A stretch of 64,000 nucleotides of DNA from JAGWBJ01 sp964291465 (GCA_964291465.2 OZ219943.1:90717-154716); one strand, 5' to 3'; shown: positions 8,650-19,420, counted from the stretch's first letter. Program-made: numbers and translations. The notes: a model not told the origin generated them from the sequence alone.

Positions 8650-11600
8650 TTATATCCAGTGCCGCCTCCATTGGAAAGGGTACCCGGGGAGCGATACTCG
8701 ACGCCTCACCTCGCCCGCGAACAGTCCGGCAAAGGAGATATCCAGCCCCGCCTCGTAGGCGCCCGCTACGGCTCGTACGAACCCTTCACCGGGTCCGGGC
8801 GAACTCCCGTTTCCCGGCGGACTCTCCAGTGTGGAGAGCATGACCGGCGCCCCCGCGGACCCTGGCAAGACATCGCCGATCCCCCGGTCCGCACTGGGGC
8901 CTGGGCCATTCTCCACTACCACACCCACCTCGAGCCCGGCCAACGTGTTCGCGCAGCCGGAGAGGTCGAGCTGGTCCTCGGCCTGGCAAAGCCAGTACTC
9001 CAGATCGAGTGCGGCAGCAGACTCGACGACGCTACCGGTGATACCGCTGACCAGGGAGACGGAGGGTGTAGCGGCGGCGACGCCGGCTACCGCGGCTTCG
9101 AGGGCTTCCAGAGCAGTCTTCGACCGTGTCTTCCTGAGGGCGCCCAAAGCCACGGCAAGGCCGAGGCCCTCCTCCAGGCTGAGCATCCCCGCCGCCCGGG
9201 CCGCCGCCAGGGCTCCAGGACCATGGCCCACTACCACGCTGGGACGTACGCCCACGCTGGCCCACTGGGCGGTCAGGGCACATTCGAGGGCATAGACCGC
9301 CGGCAGCGCCCATCCCGGATCGTCCAGGTCCGCCTCGACCCCGGCCCGACCGAGCATCACGTCCAGCAGCGAGGCCGCCCTTTCTTGACGGAACAGCTCG
9401 TCGCACCGGTCCAGCACCGCCCTGGCCACCGGCTCACTACGATAGAGGGCCTCACCCATGCCGGACCACCGGCCACCCTGTCCGGTGTACGCGAATCCAA
9501 TCCTGGGCGGCTCGTGAAGTGCTGTCTCATCCGACGGCTCGATGGTGTCGACCAGGGCACCCAGTCTCTTCCGTAGCTGCCCGGCGTCGCTGAACACAAG
9601 ACCGGCGCGGCGCGGGAAGTGGCTCCGGCCCACGCCGGCAGTCCAGGCCAGGTCGGACAACGTCTGGTCGGATGCGGGGCCCTCTTCGTCGCTGAGCCAC
9701 GAGAGATAACGTTCCGCCAGCTCCCGGAGGGCGCTTGTCGACTTGCCTGACAGGGGCAACAAGCGGATGGCACGCTCCACCGGTCCTGCCGCGGACATGG
9801 AGAGGCCGTCGGCCGGTCCCGGTAGCGATACGGGCACGGGCTTGGGACCGCCCGATGGCAGGTGTACGCCGTTACCGGCCGCGGCAGCGCCGGCCTGCGG
9901 GCCGTAGCCCTCTACGAGGACATGGGCGTTTGCTCCCGAGAGCCCAAAGGCGCTGACGCCGGCCAGGGGCCGGCGTCCGGGAACGGAAGGCCAGTCGGTC
10001 TTTTCTGCCGTTACCCGGACTGGTAGCCGGTCCCACTCGACATTCAGGTTCGGGGTCTCGAAATGCAGGCTCTCGGGTATCACTCCCTTGTTCATAGCCA
10101 AGACCGCCTTGATGAAGGAGGCAATCCCGGCGGCCCATTCGACGTGCCCGATGTTCGATTTGACAGATCCCATAAGTACGGGACGTTCTCGGTCACGGGC
10201 CTTCCCGTAGACCGCCGCCACCGCGTTCAGCTCGATCGGGTCGCCCAGCTGGGACCCGACGGCGTGCGCCTCCAGGTAGTCGACCTGTGACGGCGAGACG
10301 CCCGCCTGCACTAGGGCCTCTTCCATCACGCGCGCCTGGGCCTGGCCGTTGGGCACCGTCAGTCCCGCGCTGGCCCCGTTCTGGTTGACCGCAGACCCTC
10401 TTATCACAGCCCATATGCGGTCGCCGTCGGCCTCCGCTTCACTGAGCCGCTTCAGGACCACTACTCCGCAGCCCTCGCCTCGCACATAGCCGTCGGCGGA
10501 AGCGTCGAAGGGACTGCAATGCCCCGTCGGAGACAGCATGCCGACGTCCATCATGAACCTGGAAACCATGGGAGACAACACCACGTTCACGCCGCCGGCC
10601 AGGGCCATGTCCACTTCGCCCTGCCGCAGACCCGCCACCGCCTGGTGCACCGCTGCCAATGACGAGGCGCAGGCCATGTCGACGGGCATCGCCGGGCCTT
10701 CCAGACCCAGCGTGAATGCGACCCGGCCTATGGCTACACTCGCGGTGGTGCCGAAGTAGCTCGGAGAGTCGGTCAGGTCCCGGTACTCGCTGCTCCCGAA
10801 CCCCACGTAGACCCCGGTGCGACTGCCCCTGAGCCGACCCGGGTCTACGCCCGCGTCTTCGACGGCCTGCCAGCTCGTCTCCAGCAACATGCGTTGCCTG
10901 GGGTCCATCGTCCGTGCCTCGATGGGCGAGATCCGGAAGAACCTGGAGTCGAACCGGTCTACCCCATCGACGAACGCGCCCCGCCGGTATGCCAGGTCCT
11001 CCGCCTCCGGGTCCCCCACTACCCCGCTCCATGAGCCGGCAGCCCGGCGGCCGTCGGTTACCGCGTCGGCGCCCGTTTCCAGGAGCTCCCAGAACGCAGC
11101 CAGGTCTCCGGCGCCGGGGAAGCGGCAGGCCATGCCCACCACAGCGATCCCGTCATCATCGGTCCGGCTGGGCGGGACCGGCTGCGGCACGTCGGGCTCG
11201 GGAGCCGGAGGGACATCGCCGTCGCCGGCCTCGCCAAGCTGGCCGAGCTCCTGGGCCAGATGCCCCGCAAGGCTCGCTATGTCCGGGTAGTCGAAGACGA
11301 CGGTGTTGGAGGCGACATACTGACCGGCAAAGGCGCGGTTCAGGCGATTGCGCAGCTCCACCGCCATCAGCGAGTCCATCCCCAGGTCGAAGAACCCAAC
11401 AGTCGGCGACGGAGCAGTGGACAGTCGCAAGACCGCCTGCACCTCTTGCTGCAAGAAGGACACGAGCACTTCCTCGGGCTTTGCCTCAGAGGCCCTCCGC
11501 AGCCGTGACATCACGTCTTCCGACGACGCGACTTTCCCGGACTCATCGCCGCCGGCCGAGGACAGGAGGTCCTCCAGGAAGGGGGGGCGCTCCTGCACCG

Positions 11601-14600
11601 CCTCTTCGAACACCGACCAGTCCATCGACATCACCACGGAAGTCGTGACGTCCTGACGCACCAACCTCTCGAGGGCCTTGATGCCTTGCTCGGGGGTAAA
11701 CCAGCGTCCCCCCAGGGCGGCCCGCCGCTGCTCTATCCGCTCGCGTTGCTCCGCGGCTTCTCCGATCTCCGACCATGCTCCCCAGGCAACGGACTGTCCG
11801 GGCAGGCCCAGCGCCCGGCGGTGGCCGGCGAGCTGGTCCAGGAAGGCGTTGGCGGCGGCATGGTTCGCCTGCCCCGGATTGCCCATCACGCCAACGCGGC
11901 TGGAGAAGAGGATGAAGAGGTCCAGGTCCCGGTTCATCGTGGCGCGGTGCAGGTGCCAGGCCCCCAGGATCTTCGGCCACAGGACCTGCTCGAAGCTCGA
12001 CCAGGTCTGGTTGGTCAGGGCGGCGTCGGACAGAACGCCAACGCTGTGGATGACACCGCCGAGGGGCGGCAACCTCCCATCGATGCGGCCCAGCATCCCG
12101 TCCACCGCCGCGGAGTCGGTCACGTCCGCAAGCTCCACCTCGATCCCCACCCCGCGTCTGCGCAACGCCTCTATGGCTTCCTCGGCCTCGGCGTCGGGCT
12201 CTCTGCGACCATTCAACACGATGGTCCCGGCGCCCTGGTCCGCGAGCCACTCCGCAACGGCGCATCCGATGCCGCCCAGCCCTCCGGTCACCAGGTACGT
12301 GCGGTCCTGTCGCAACCGGCCTCCCATGAGGGGCGGCGGCGTCAGGACGATTTTTCCTACGTGCCGGGCCGACCGCATGAACCCCAGCGCCGCCCCCGCC
12401 TCGGCCAGCGGCCACCTGCTGTGGATGAGCGGCTCGAGCTCTCCGGCCGACATCCGCTGCATCACCTCTCGCAGCACCTCGCCCACGCGGGCGGGCTCCG
12501 TCTTCTTCATGACATCCAGCTCGAGGATGGCGTAGGAGACGTCAGGACGCACGTCGGCCATCTCCTCCTCGCTGAGGATGTCCCTCCTGGCCAGCTCCAC
12601 GAACCGGCCACCAGGGGCGAGACAGGACAGGCTGGCCTCGATGTAGCCCTCGCTGGTGAGGCTGTTCAGGACCACATTGACGCCTTCGCCGCCGGTGGCC
12701 TCGAGGATCTCCTCGCCGAACCTGGTCTGGCGGCTGTCGAATATGTGCTTGACACCCAGGGACCGCAGAAGCTCCTGCTTGGGAGCGCTGGCGGTGGCGA
12801 ACACCTCGGCGCCCGCGGCTTGCGCCATCTGGATTGCCGCGAGCCCCACTCCGCCCGCGCCGGCGTGAATCAGTACACGGTCGCCCGCCTCCAGCCCCGA
12901 GAACTCGTACGAAAGAGCAGCCGACACGAAGGCGCTGGGGACGGTAGCCAGGGCCGATACCGAGAGTCCCTCCGGGGCTGGAGCGACCAGCTCCTCGTGG
13001 GTGACCATTTGGGGCCCGAAGGCGCCAAACCCCAGCCCGACCACCCGGTCGCCAATGGAGACGGTCGAGACTTCGCGACCAATATCGATGACGTGCCCGC
13101 ACAGCTCCCGGCCGAGATTTCCTTCCTCGATGAACCCAAGGGAGCGGAACACGTCCCAGAAGTTGAGCCCGGTGGCCTCCACAGAGACGAGGACCTCCCT
13201 TGACTCAAGGGATGGCGCGGGAAGCGACTTGACCTCCGGACTGTCGAACACGCCGTTCCGGTCCGGGGCCAGTACCCAGTCGGGCTGCTCGGGCAAGGCC
13301 AGGCGTTTGGCCGCGGCGCCGGGGCGGACCAAGCGCGCCGACCGGCGCCGTCCCAAGCGGTAGGCGACGTGGCTCTCGGTGTCAGGGTACAGCAGCTCGT
13401 TCACGAGGTCGGGAATGGGGACCGCAGCGCCGGGATCCAGGTCGATCATCCGCGGCTGCAGATGGGCGGCTTCCAGGGCCACCACCTTGCCCAGACCCCA
13501 TAGGACCGCGCCAGCGAGCTCGCCACCTCGCTCACGCTCCAGCACCTGCCCGCCCCGGGTGAGAAACCACATGCCCTTTTCTGGCATCACATCGGAGTCG
13601 CCCACGCCCTGCACCATCGCCAATGCACTGGCCCCGGCGAGCCGCACGTCCTCGGCAATCTCAGCGGTGGTTGCCTGCGCTCCATGGCCTTCCAGTCCCT
13701 GGAGGTGCACCAGGCCGCTAACCGGCACGTCCTCCGGCAGGCCTTTCAGGAGTGACCGCCATGACTCGCGGCTTCCCGTTTCCACGACGGTCCTGAGCAC
13801 CACAGGCCCGGCCGCCTCTGTCAACCCGCTTTCCGATCCCTCATCAGCCGCCAACACCACCGTCTGGTTCCGTGCCGCAAGCGCAGCCGCGAGCTCCTCC
13901 GCGACCCCGCCTCGGTCCGCCGCCAGGACCCACAGGCCTGGAGACTCGGTAATCCGCTCCGGGCCCTGTGCCACTATCACGCCCTTGTCCAGCATTTCAA
14001 AGGTGTAGGAGTCGTCAACTCCCAGGACCTCGGCTCCTTGGAACCCCACGTCACCCAGGGCTCGACGCCACACCGTGGGGCCCGCAAGGGCATGGTGTGG
14101 ACGGTAGGCGTCGGCGAACCGCCACCAGCCGTCCAGCTGCCCGAAGGTCAGGTCCATCCAGCCCAGGCCCCTGAGGTTTTCGAGGGCCACCAAGTGGCCC
14201 GACGGCGCGAGCAAGGCCCGGCAGTTTGCCAGGGTCTCCTCCAGGTAGCGCGTGGCGTGGAGCACGTTGGATGCGATCAAGAGGTCGTAGCCGTGGGATT
14301 CGAAGCCCTGGGCTATGGGGTCCTTCTCGATGTCCAGGGAACGGTACTGGATGCTGCCGCCGCCATCGCCGAACCGCGCCTCCGCCTCGGCAAAGAAGCC
14401 GGCGGAGATATCCGTGTACGTGTAGTCGAACCGGCCCTCGGGAAGCTCGGGAAGCACGGAGGCCGTGGCGGACCCGGTACCCGCCCCGACCTCGATCACT
14501 CTGAGACGCCGTCCTTCGGGCAAGGCGGCTACCAACGCCTGGACGGCCTCGACCAACATACGGTTGGCAGCCCGCGCCACCGGCGCCTTCAGATACAGAT

Positions 14601-17600
14601 CTGCGGCGGTCGGTTCCCCACTGCTGAAAAGGAGCGTCAGCGGGTCCTCCCGACCTCGAAGCACGTCGGCCAAGGCGAGGCCGGACCGCCGGAACAGCCC
14701 AATCTCGATCAGGCCGTCCGGATACAGCGCCGTCATCTTGGCGGCGAACTCCTCTAGGTCGAGGGGCAGGACCTCCGGCAACGGGTCACCCGGCCCTACG
14801 ACCACGACGAAGCCACTCTCGGTCTCCTCCAACACTCCCGCCTTGTCGAGCATTCCTAGCATCCGACGGAAGAGGCGCTGGTGCTCCGGCAAGACGTCGA
14901 GCTGTTGCCTCAGGCCCTCAGGGTCCACGGACTCGCCCTTTACGCGCCGCCACCCCAGCTCTTCCAACGTTGCGAGCGCCCGGGACCACGACCACCTCTC
15001 CAGGTCGGCCAGCAAGGCATTCCTGCCCTGGGGATCGACGCCGGCGTCGGTCAGGTAGCCGGTGAACGGCTGCGAGCCTGCCGCAACTTCGGCAGCGCTG
15101 GGAAAGAAATCGGCGGCTTCGACTCCGGGTGCAAGGGCGCGGTCCCTCCACGTGATCTCGTACAGGAGGTCGTCGACACCCTCGACCGCCGAGAGCAGCG
15201 CCGCCCGCGTGGCCCTCTTCACCGTGTAGCCGTTCAGCTCACCGAGGAGGACGCCGTTGAGATCGTAGATACGCAGCTCTCCGCTGAGGACCTCCGGCGG
15301 CTCGCCGGATTCCGATTCCCCTCGACGAGATGCCTCACTCATTTGCACGTGGCAGACCACCCGGTCGGGCAGTCCCTTGGTCAGCCACAGCCGCTCCCAG
15401 CCGAATGGCAGGTAGGTTGCCTCTTCCGGGCCGCCGGTCATGTTGCGGGCAAGTCCCACGACCTGGAAGCAGCCGTCCAACAGAAGGGGATGCACCTCCA
15501 GCCGGCTCCGGTCCAGGCCCTCGGGCAAGCGCACCTCGGCCAACGCCTCGCCCGGACCGGACCAGGCCGTTCCCAGCGTGCGGAAGGATGGACCCAGGTC
15601 GATACCGGTGCCGCTCTTGGCACGGTAGTAGGCCGGCAGGTCCGCCGGAGACATGCGGGACCTAAGCTCTTCCAGGTCGGTCCGCCCTCCGGATTCCGGC
15701 AACGGGGCTCCCAGCGGCACGCGACCCTCCACGTGCATGGTCCATTCGTTCTCTGCCCCTTTGCTGTATATCTGGACACTGCGTGACGAGGGTTGCTCGG
15801 AATCGCCCAGCACGACCTGCACCGTCCGTCCGTCTTCATCCACCCCGTCCTGGGAGTCCTTCTCGGAAAAGACGAGAGGGCTGTAAAGCTGCATGTCCTC
15901 CAGCACCACCGCGTTGCTACCCTCGGCAAGGGACGCTGAGGCCGCCATGGCGCCATAGAGTGCGCCCGGCGCAATGAGCCGCCCGAAGACCCTGTGGTCC
16001 TTCAGCCAAGCCGGTTCGGAAGGGAACACCTCCGTCTCGAACGTGGTCCCGCCCCGGGCCGATTCGTGCCGGACGCCCAGCAGGGGGTGGCCGGCGCTGG
16101 TCCGCCGCTGCCTCGACGCCTCCACCCAGTAGCGTTCACGTTGGAACGGGTAGCCCGGCAGAGAGATCCTTCGTCTGGACTCGCCAGCGAACAGTCCTTC
16201 GAAGGAGATGTCCATCCCCGCCTCGTAGGCTTCGGCCACGGCATCGACGAAGCCGCTCTCGGGCTCCGCAGTCGAGCCGTCCCTCGGAGGCCGCCGCAGG
16301 CTGGCCAGCACCGCCGGGAGCCCCGAATCGCCTTGGCGCTGATTCGACTCGGGCCAGGCCGCCATCGCCATGGGACCCAATACCGAGTGAGGCCCTATCT
16401 CCACTACCAGGTCAACTCCCAGGTCGGCCATCGTCCTCACGCCGCCGGCATACGCCACCGGCTCCCGGGCGTGACGCCGCCAGTAGGCGCCGTCCAGCAC
16501 CATGCCGGGCTCCACCACCCCGCCCGTCACATTGCTGATCAGCGTGAGCGTGGGAGGCCCAACCGCCACACCGTCGAGGTAGGCCTCCAGCCCGTCCAGG
16601 GCGGGCTCCAGCAGGGCGCTGTGGAATGCACGCGTGGTGTTCAGCCGCCGCGCCCGGACTCCCTGCGACTCGAAGCGGTCCAGAATCGCCACTATGTCTG
16701 CCGCCGGGCCACTGACGACGATGTGGGCGCCGTTGTCCCCGGCAATACTCAACCCGACGCCGTTGGCCGAAAGGTTCTGCGCAGCGACTTCCGACTCCAC
16801 CCTTTCCGGCGGCGCGAAGACTGCGGCCATGGCTCCTTGTTCGGTCTCGGACAGCAGGGCGCCCCGTGCCGCGGCGAACCTCATTCCGTCTTCCAGGCTG
16901 AACACGCCGGCCACCTGAGCGGCCGCCAGCTCCCCGACGCTATGCCCCAACACCACGTCGGGACGGATGCCCACACTGTCCCAGAGGGCCGTCAGAGCGC
17001 ACTCCAGCGCGTAGAGGGCCGGCTGTTCCCACGCGGTGTCGCCGAGGTCTCCCTTGGCGCCGGCCCTGCCGAACATCACGTCCAGCAGAGAGACGCCCTT
17101 CTCCTGCCGGAGCACTGCCTCGCACCGGTCCAGTATGGCCCTGGCCACCGGCTCGCTCTCGTACAGGGCCCGGCCCATGCCGACCCATTGGCTCCCCTGG
17201 CCGGTGTAGACAAAGGCCACCTTGGCCGGCGCCCTTGGCTCTTTGCCTGCGCCGGACTCGGCCAGCTCACAGAGTCGCTCCCTCAACGATTCGGCATCGT
17301 GGAAGACCGCGCCGCCCCGGTGGTCGAAGTGGCTCCGACCGACACCCGCGGTCCACGCCATGTCCGAAAGCGTGGGCTGAGCAGCAGCGCCCTCGGATGT
17401 AAGGTCCTCGGCCAGCCCCTCCAGCCAGGAGAGATACCTCTTGGCGATATCCCGGAGCGCGCCATCGGACTTGCCCGATATGGGCAGGAGCTTGGTCCGG
17501 CGTCCACCGACCCCTTCCGCCGGCAATGGCAGGCCGGACGCGGGCCCCGACAACGACACCGCCACGGCCATCGCTGGACCTGCCTCCGGGTGCTCCTGGC

Positions 17601-18999
17601 CGGGCCTGCCTTCCCCTTGCATGTGCTCTTCGACCACAAGGTGGGCGTTCGTCCCGGATATCCCGAAGGAGTTCACCCCCGCCAGTCGTGGCTGCCCGTT
17701 GCGACGCGGCCAGTCCACCATGGTCGAAGTCACCCGGAGCGGGTGCCGGTCCCAGTCGAAGCTCGGGTTGGGGTCCTCGAAGTGCAGGTGCTTCGGTATC
17801 ACGCCCCGCTTCAATACCAGCGCCGCCTTGATCAGTCCGGCGACTCCCGCAGCCGACTCCAGATGGCCGATGTTGGTCTTTACGGAACCGGTAAGGAGCG
17901 GCCGGTCCGCCTCGCGTCCTGGGCCGTAGACGTTGGCCACCGCATCGAGCTCGATGGGGTCGCCGACGGCCGTACCAGTCCCGTGGGCCTCCAGGTAGTC
18001 GACCTCGGACGGAAGAACACCGGCTTCGGCAAGCGCAGTCTCCATCACCCGCTCCAGGGCGGGGGTGTGCGGAACGGTCAGACCGACACTGGCCCCGCCA
18101 TGATTCACCGCCGAGCCCCTGATGACCGCCCAGATCCGGTCTCCGTCAGCCTCGGCCTCGCTCAGCCTCTTCAGCACGACGACGCCGCATCCTTCACCGC
18201 GCACGTATCCGTTGGCAGACGCATCGAAGGTCTTGCACTGCCCGTCGGGGGACAACATCATGGCCTCGGCGCGCAGCTCGTAGATTCGACCGTTCAGGAT
18301 GGCTTGAACGCCGCCGGCAATGGCAAGGTCCGCCTTACCATGTTGGAGGTCTGCCACCGCGTCGTTGACGGCTACCATAGCCGATGCGCACGCCGCGTCG
18401 ACCGCCTTTGCGGGTCCCATGAGACCGAGGACGAAAGATACCCGCCCACTGGTGCCGTTCAGGTTGGTCCCGCTGAGTGCGTAGAGGCTTCCCGCAGCCT
18501 CGGCCGGCCTGCTTGAGTCCACGACCAGCATTCGGTACTCGTCGTTGCTGATCCCAGTGTAGACTCCTGTGCGGCTCCCCTTTAGCCGGAGGGGGTCGAC
18601 CCCCCCATCCTCCAGGGCCAGCCAGCTTGTCTCCAGCATCATCCGCTGCTGCGGGTCCAGCAGCTCTGCCTCGACGGGCGATATGCGGAAGAACGAAGCG
18701 TCGAACTGGTCAATGCCGTCGACGAAGGCCCCGTATCGACAAGCCTCGCTCCGGACGTCGGGGTCACGGATGATCTCACCCAAGCGTCCCTCGCCCGAAC
18801 CGGGGACACCCTCGGTCACCGCGTTCCTCCCCTCCACCAGGAGCCGCCAAAAGGCGTCCAGGTCCGGCGCGCCGGGAAACTTGCAGGCCATACCAATTAT
18901 CGCGATAGGCTCTCCCCGCGGGTACACACCCCGCTGTTCGGCCGTGGATGAGCCGGCCGGTTGCGCCGAGGGGTTGGAGGACTCTCTTCGTGTCATCAA
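8650..18999 (-). CDS. Modular type I polyketide synthase: KS-AT-DH-MT-ER-KR-ACP-KS-AT(inactive)
   Basis: 3449 residues; residue ranges are approximate. KS1 30-455 has Cys204, His339 and His379. AT1 595-905 has GHSVGE Ser687 and RAFHS, both malonyl-CoA-type. DH 965-1265 has His1002 in HRVFGRLIAP and Asp1175. C-methyltransferase 1400-1665 has VIEVGAGTGS. ER 1905-2222 has HAGAGGVG. KR 2228-2410 has TGGLGGIG. ACP 2505-2585 has GMDSL, Ser2543. KS2 2617-3035 keeps Cys2777, His2912 and His2952. AT2 3165-3395 reads GHGPG, with Gly3260 where the nucleophilic Ser should be, and lacks the internal AFH region. The protein ends just after the LPGYPFQ post-AT motif, with no second ACP or thioesterase. Module 1 should make a fully reduced, alpha-methylated two-carbon extension. 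The KR catalytic Tyr position holds His (GQANHAAAN). It is divergent from ACP, PPTase and hydrolase genes that could supply missing functions. Confidence 0.93.
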   Translation of the reverse strand: MMTRRESSNPSAQPAGSSTAEQRGVYPRGEPIAIIGMACKFPGAPDLDAFWRLLVEGRNAVTEGVPGSGEGRLGEIIRDPDVRSEACRYGAFVDGIDQFDASFFRISPVEAELLDPQQRMMLETSWLALEDGGVDPLRLKGSRTGVYTGISNDEYRMLVVDSSRPAEAAGSLYALSGTNLNGTSGRVSFVLGLMGPAKAVDAACASAMVAVNDAVADLQHGKADLAIAGGVQAILNGRIYELRAEAMMLSPDGQCKTFDASANGYVRGEGCGVVVLKRLSEAEADGDRIWAVIRGSAVNHGGASVGLTVPHTPALERVMETALAEAGVLPSEVDYLEAHGTGTAVGDPIELDAVANVYGPGREADRPLLTGSVKTNIGHLESAAGVAGLIKAALVLKRGVIPKHLHFEDPNPSFDWDRHPLRVTSTMVDWPRRNGQPRLAGVNSFGISGTNAHLVVEEHMQGEGRPGQEHPEAGPAMAVAVSLSGPASGLPLPAEGVGGRRTKLLPISGKSDGALRDIAKRYLSWLEGLAEDLTSEGAAAQPTLSDMAWTAGVGRSHFDHRGGAVFHDAESLRERLCELAESGAGKEPRAPAKVAFVYTGQGSQWVGMGRALYESEPVARAILDRCEAVLRQEKGVSLLDVMFGRAGAKGDLGDTAWEQPALYALECALTALWDSVGIRPDVVLGHSVGELAAAQVAGVFSLEDGMRFAAARGALLSETEQGAMAAVFAPPERVESEVAAQNLSANGVGLSIAGDNGAHIVVSGPAADIVAILDRFESQGVRARRLNTTRAFHSALLEPALDGLEAYLDGVAVGPPTLTLISNVTGGVVEPGMVLDGAYWRRHAREPVAYAGGVRTMADLGVDLVVEIGPHSVLGPMAMAAWPESNQRQGDSGLPAVLASLRRPPRDGSTAEPESGFVDAVAEAYEAGMDISFEGLFAGESRRRISLPGYPFQRERYWVEASRQRRTSAGHPLLGVRHESARGGTTFETEVFPSEPAWLKDHRVFGRLIAPGALYGAMAASASLAEGSNAVVLEDMQLYSPLVFSEKDSQDGVDEDGRTVQVVLGDSEQPSSRSVQIYSKGAENEWTMHVEGRVPLGAPLPESGGRTDLEELRSRMSPADLPAYYRAKSGTGIDLGPSFRTLGTAWSGPGEALAEVRLPEGLDRSRLEVHPLLLDGCFQVVGLARNMTGGPEEATYLPFGWERLWLTKGLPDRVVCHVQMSEASRRGESESGEPPEVLSGELRIYDLNGVLLGELNGYTVKRATRAALLSAVEGVDDLLYEITWRDRALAPGVEAADFFPSAAEVAAGSQPFTGYLTDAGVDPQGRNALLADLERWSWSRALATLEELGWRRVKGESVDPEGLRQQLDVLPEHQRLFRRMLGMLDKAGVLEETESGFVVVVGPGDPLPEVLPLDLEEFAAKMTALYPDGLIEIGLFRRSGLALADVLRGREDPLTLLFSSGEPTAADLYLKAPVARAANRMLVEAVQALVAALPEGRRLRVIEVGAGTGSATASVLPELPEGRFDYTYTDISAGFFAEAEARFGDGGGSIQYRSLDIEKDPIAQGFESHGYDLLIASNVLHATRYLEETLANCRALLAPSGHLVALENLRGLGWMDLTFGQLDGWWRFADAYRPHHALAGPTVWRRALGDVGFQGAEVLGVDDSYTFEMLDKGVIVAQGPERITESPGLWVLAADRGGVAEELAAALAARNQTVVLAADEGSESGLTEAAGPVVLRTVVETGSRESWRSLLKGLPEDVPVSGLVHLQGLEGHGAQATTAEIAEDVRLAGASALAMVQGVGDSDVMPEKGMWFLTRGGQVLERERGGELAGAVLWGLGKVVALEAAHLQPRMIDLDPGAAVPIPDLVNELLYPDTESHVAYRLGRRRSARLVRPGAAAKRLALPEQPDWVLAPDRNGVFDSPEVKSLPAPSLESREVLVSVEATGLNFWDVFRSLGFIEEGNLGRELCGHVIDIGREVSTVSIGDRVVGLGFGAFGPQMVTHEELVAPAPEGLSVSALATVPSAFVSAALSYEFSGLEAGDRVLIHAGAGGVGLAAIQMAQAAGAEVFATASAPKQELLRSLGVKHIFDSRQTRFGEEILEATGGEGVNVVLNSLTSEGYIEASLSCLAPGGRFVELARRDILSEEEMADVRPDVSYAILELDVMKKTEPARVGEVLREVMQRMSAGELEPLIHSRWPLAEAGAALGFMRSARHVGKIVLTPPPLMGGRLRQDRTYLVTGGLGGIGCAVAEWLADQGAGTIVLNGRREPDAEAEEAIEALRRRGVGIEVELADVTDSAAVDGMLGRIDGRLPPLGGVIHSVGVLSDAALTNQTWSSFEQVLWPKILGAWHLHRATMNRDLDLFILFSSRVGVMGNPGQANHAAANAFLDQLAGHRRALGLPGQSVAWGAWSEIGEAAEQRERIEQRRAALGGRWFTPEQGIKALERLVRQDVTTSVVMSMDWSVFEEAVQERPPFLEDLLSSAGGDESGKVASSEDVMSRLRRASEAKPEEVLVSFLQQEVQAVLRLSTAPSPTVGFFDLGMDSLMAVELRNRLNRAFAGQYVASNTVVFDYPDIASLAGHLAQELGQLGEAGDGDVPPAPEPDVPQPVPPSRTDDDGIAVVGMACRFPGAGDLAAFWELLETGADAVTDGRRAAGSWSGVVGDPEAEDLAYRRGAFVDGVDRFDSRFFRISPIEARTMDPRQRMLLETSWQAVEDAGVDPGRLRGSRTGVYVGFGSSEYRDLTDSPSYFGTTASVAIGRVAFTLGLEGPAMPVDMACASSLAAVHQAVAGLRQGEVDMALAGGVNVVLSPMVSRFMMDVGMLSPTGHCSPFDASADGYVRGEGCGVVVLKRLSEAEADGDRIWAVIRGSAVNQNGASAGLTVPNGQAQARVMEEALVQAGVSPSQVDYLEAHAVGSQLGDPIELNAVAAVYGKARDRERPVLMGSVKSNIGHVEWAAGIASFIKAVLAMNKGVIPESLHFETPNLNVEWDRLPVRVTAEKTDWPSVPGRRPLAGVSAFGLSGANAHVLVEGYGPQAGAAAAGNGVHLPSGGPKPVPVSLPGPADGLSMSAAGPVERAIRLLPLSGKSTSALRELAERYLSWLSDEEGPASDQTLSDLAWTAGVGRSHFPRRAGLVFSDAGQLRKRLGALVDTIEPSDETALHEPPRIGFAYTGQGGRWSGMGEALYRSEPVARAVLDRCDELFRQERAASLLDVMLGRAGVEADLDDPGWALPAVYALECALTAQWASVGVRPSVVVGHGPGALAAARAAGMLSLEEGLGLAVALGALRKTRSKTALEALEAAVAGVAAATPSVSLVSGITGSVVESAAALDLEYWLCQAEDQLDLSGCANTLAGLEVGVVVENGPGPSADRGIGDVLPGSAGAPVMLSTLESPPGNGSSPGPGEGFVRAVAGAYEAGLDISFAGLFAGEVRRRVSLPGYPFQWRRHWI

Positions 19000-19105
19000 T
19001 CACCTGTCCCTGGACTCAGGTCTTGTCTCCGTCGAAGACCGTTACTAGCATTATGACAAGGGGCAGCCGATGGGTAAAGGCATTCTCGACAACAAAGCTC
19101 CTGCG

Positions 19106-19134
19106 TTGACTTGCACCAACCGCTTTGCTACCCT
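19106..19134 (+). promoter_or_regulatory. Candidate sigma-70-type promoter for the ACP-PPTase-hydrolase operon
   Basis: TTGACT at 19106-19111, a 17-base spacer, and TACCCT at 19129-19134, ending 43 bases before the GTG start of the acyl carrier protein. The -35 is close to consensus and the -10 is weaker. It lies in the divergent interval between the PKS and the ACP. Confidence 0.5.
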
Positions 19135-19177
19135 ATTGCCGCGTAGGCAATCGAATTCATCGTAGAGGAGTCTTGAA

Positions 19178-19420
19178 GTGCCCACAACCGAGGAGCGTAT
19201 ACGGAAACTGGTGGACGACAACCTTGAGATCGAAGGCCGGCCGGCCGGGAGGCCATTGGACCTGAATTCCAGTCTGAGGGACTCGGGGATTTCCTCGGTT
19301 GAGTTTGTCGAGTTCGCGAAGGTGGTAGCCCGGGAGTTCAACGTCTCGGTGTCCACCGAGGAATGCGCCAACATCAGCTCGGTGGGAGAGCTGGTGTCTT
19401 TCCTGGAGTCGAAGGCTTAA
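19178..19420 (+). CDS. Stand-alone acyl carrier protein
   Basis: 80-residue acidic helical protein of the ACP/PCP fold. The phosphopantetheine attachment Ser is Ser40 in DSGISSVEFVEF, where SSVE replaces the usual DSLE. The GTG start at 19178 is set by GAGGAG seven bases upstream. It precedes a phosphopantetheinyl transferase and an alpha/beta hydrolase and is divergent from a PKS whose last condensing domain has no ACP. It is therefore a good candidate for the acceptor or extender carrier acting in trans with KS2 (inference). Confidence 0.85.
   Translation: MPTTEERIRKLVDDNLEIEGRPAGRPLDLNSSLRDSGISSVEFVEFAKVVAREFNVSVSTEECANISSVGELVSFLESKA

Noticed and set aside
9735..18516. Several long plus-strand open frames across the PKS, up to 840 codons
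   Set aside because: High GC third-position bias produces antisense open frames; none shows family motifs, and the minus-strand PKS accounts for every part.
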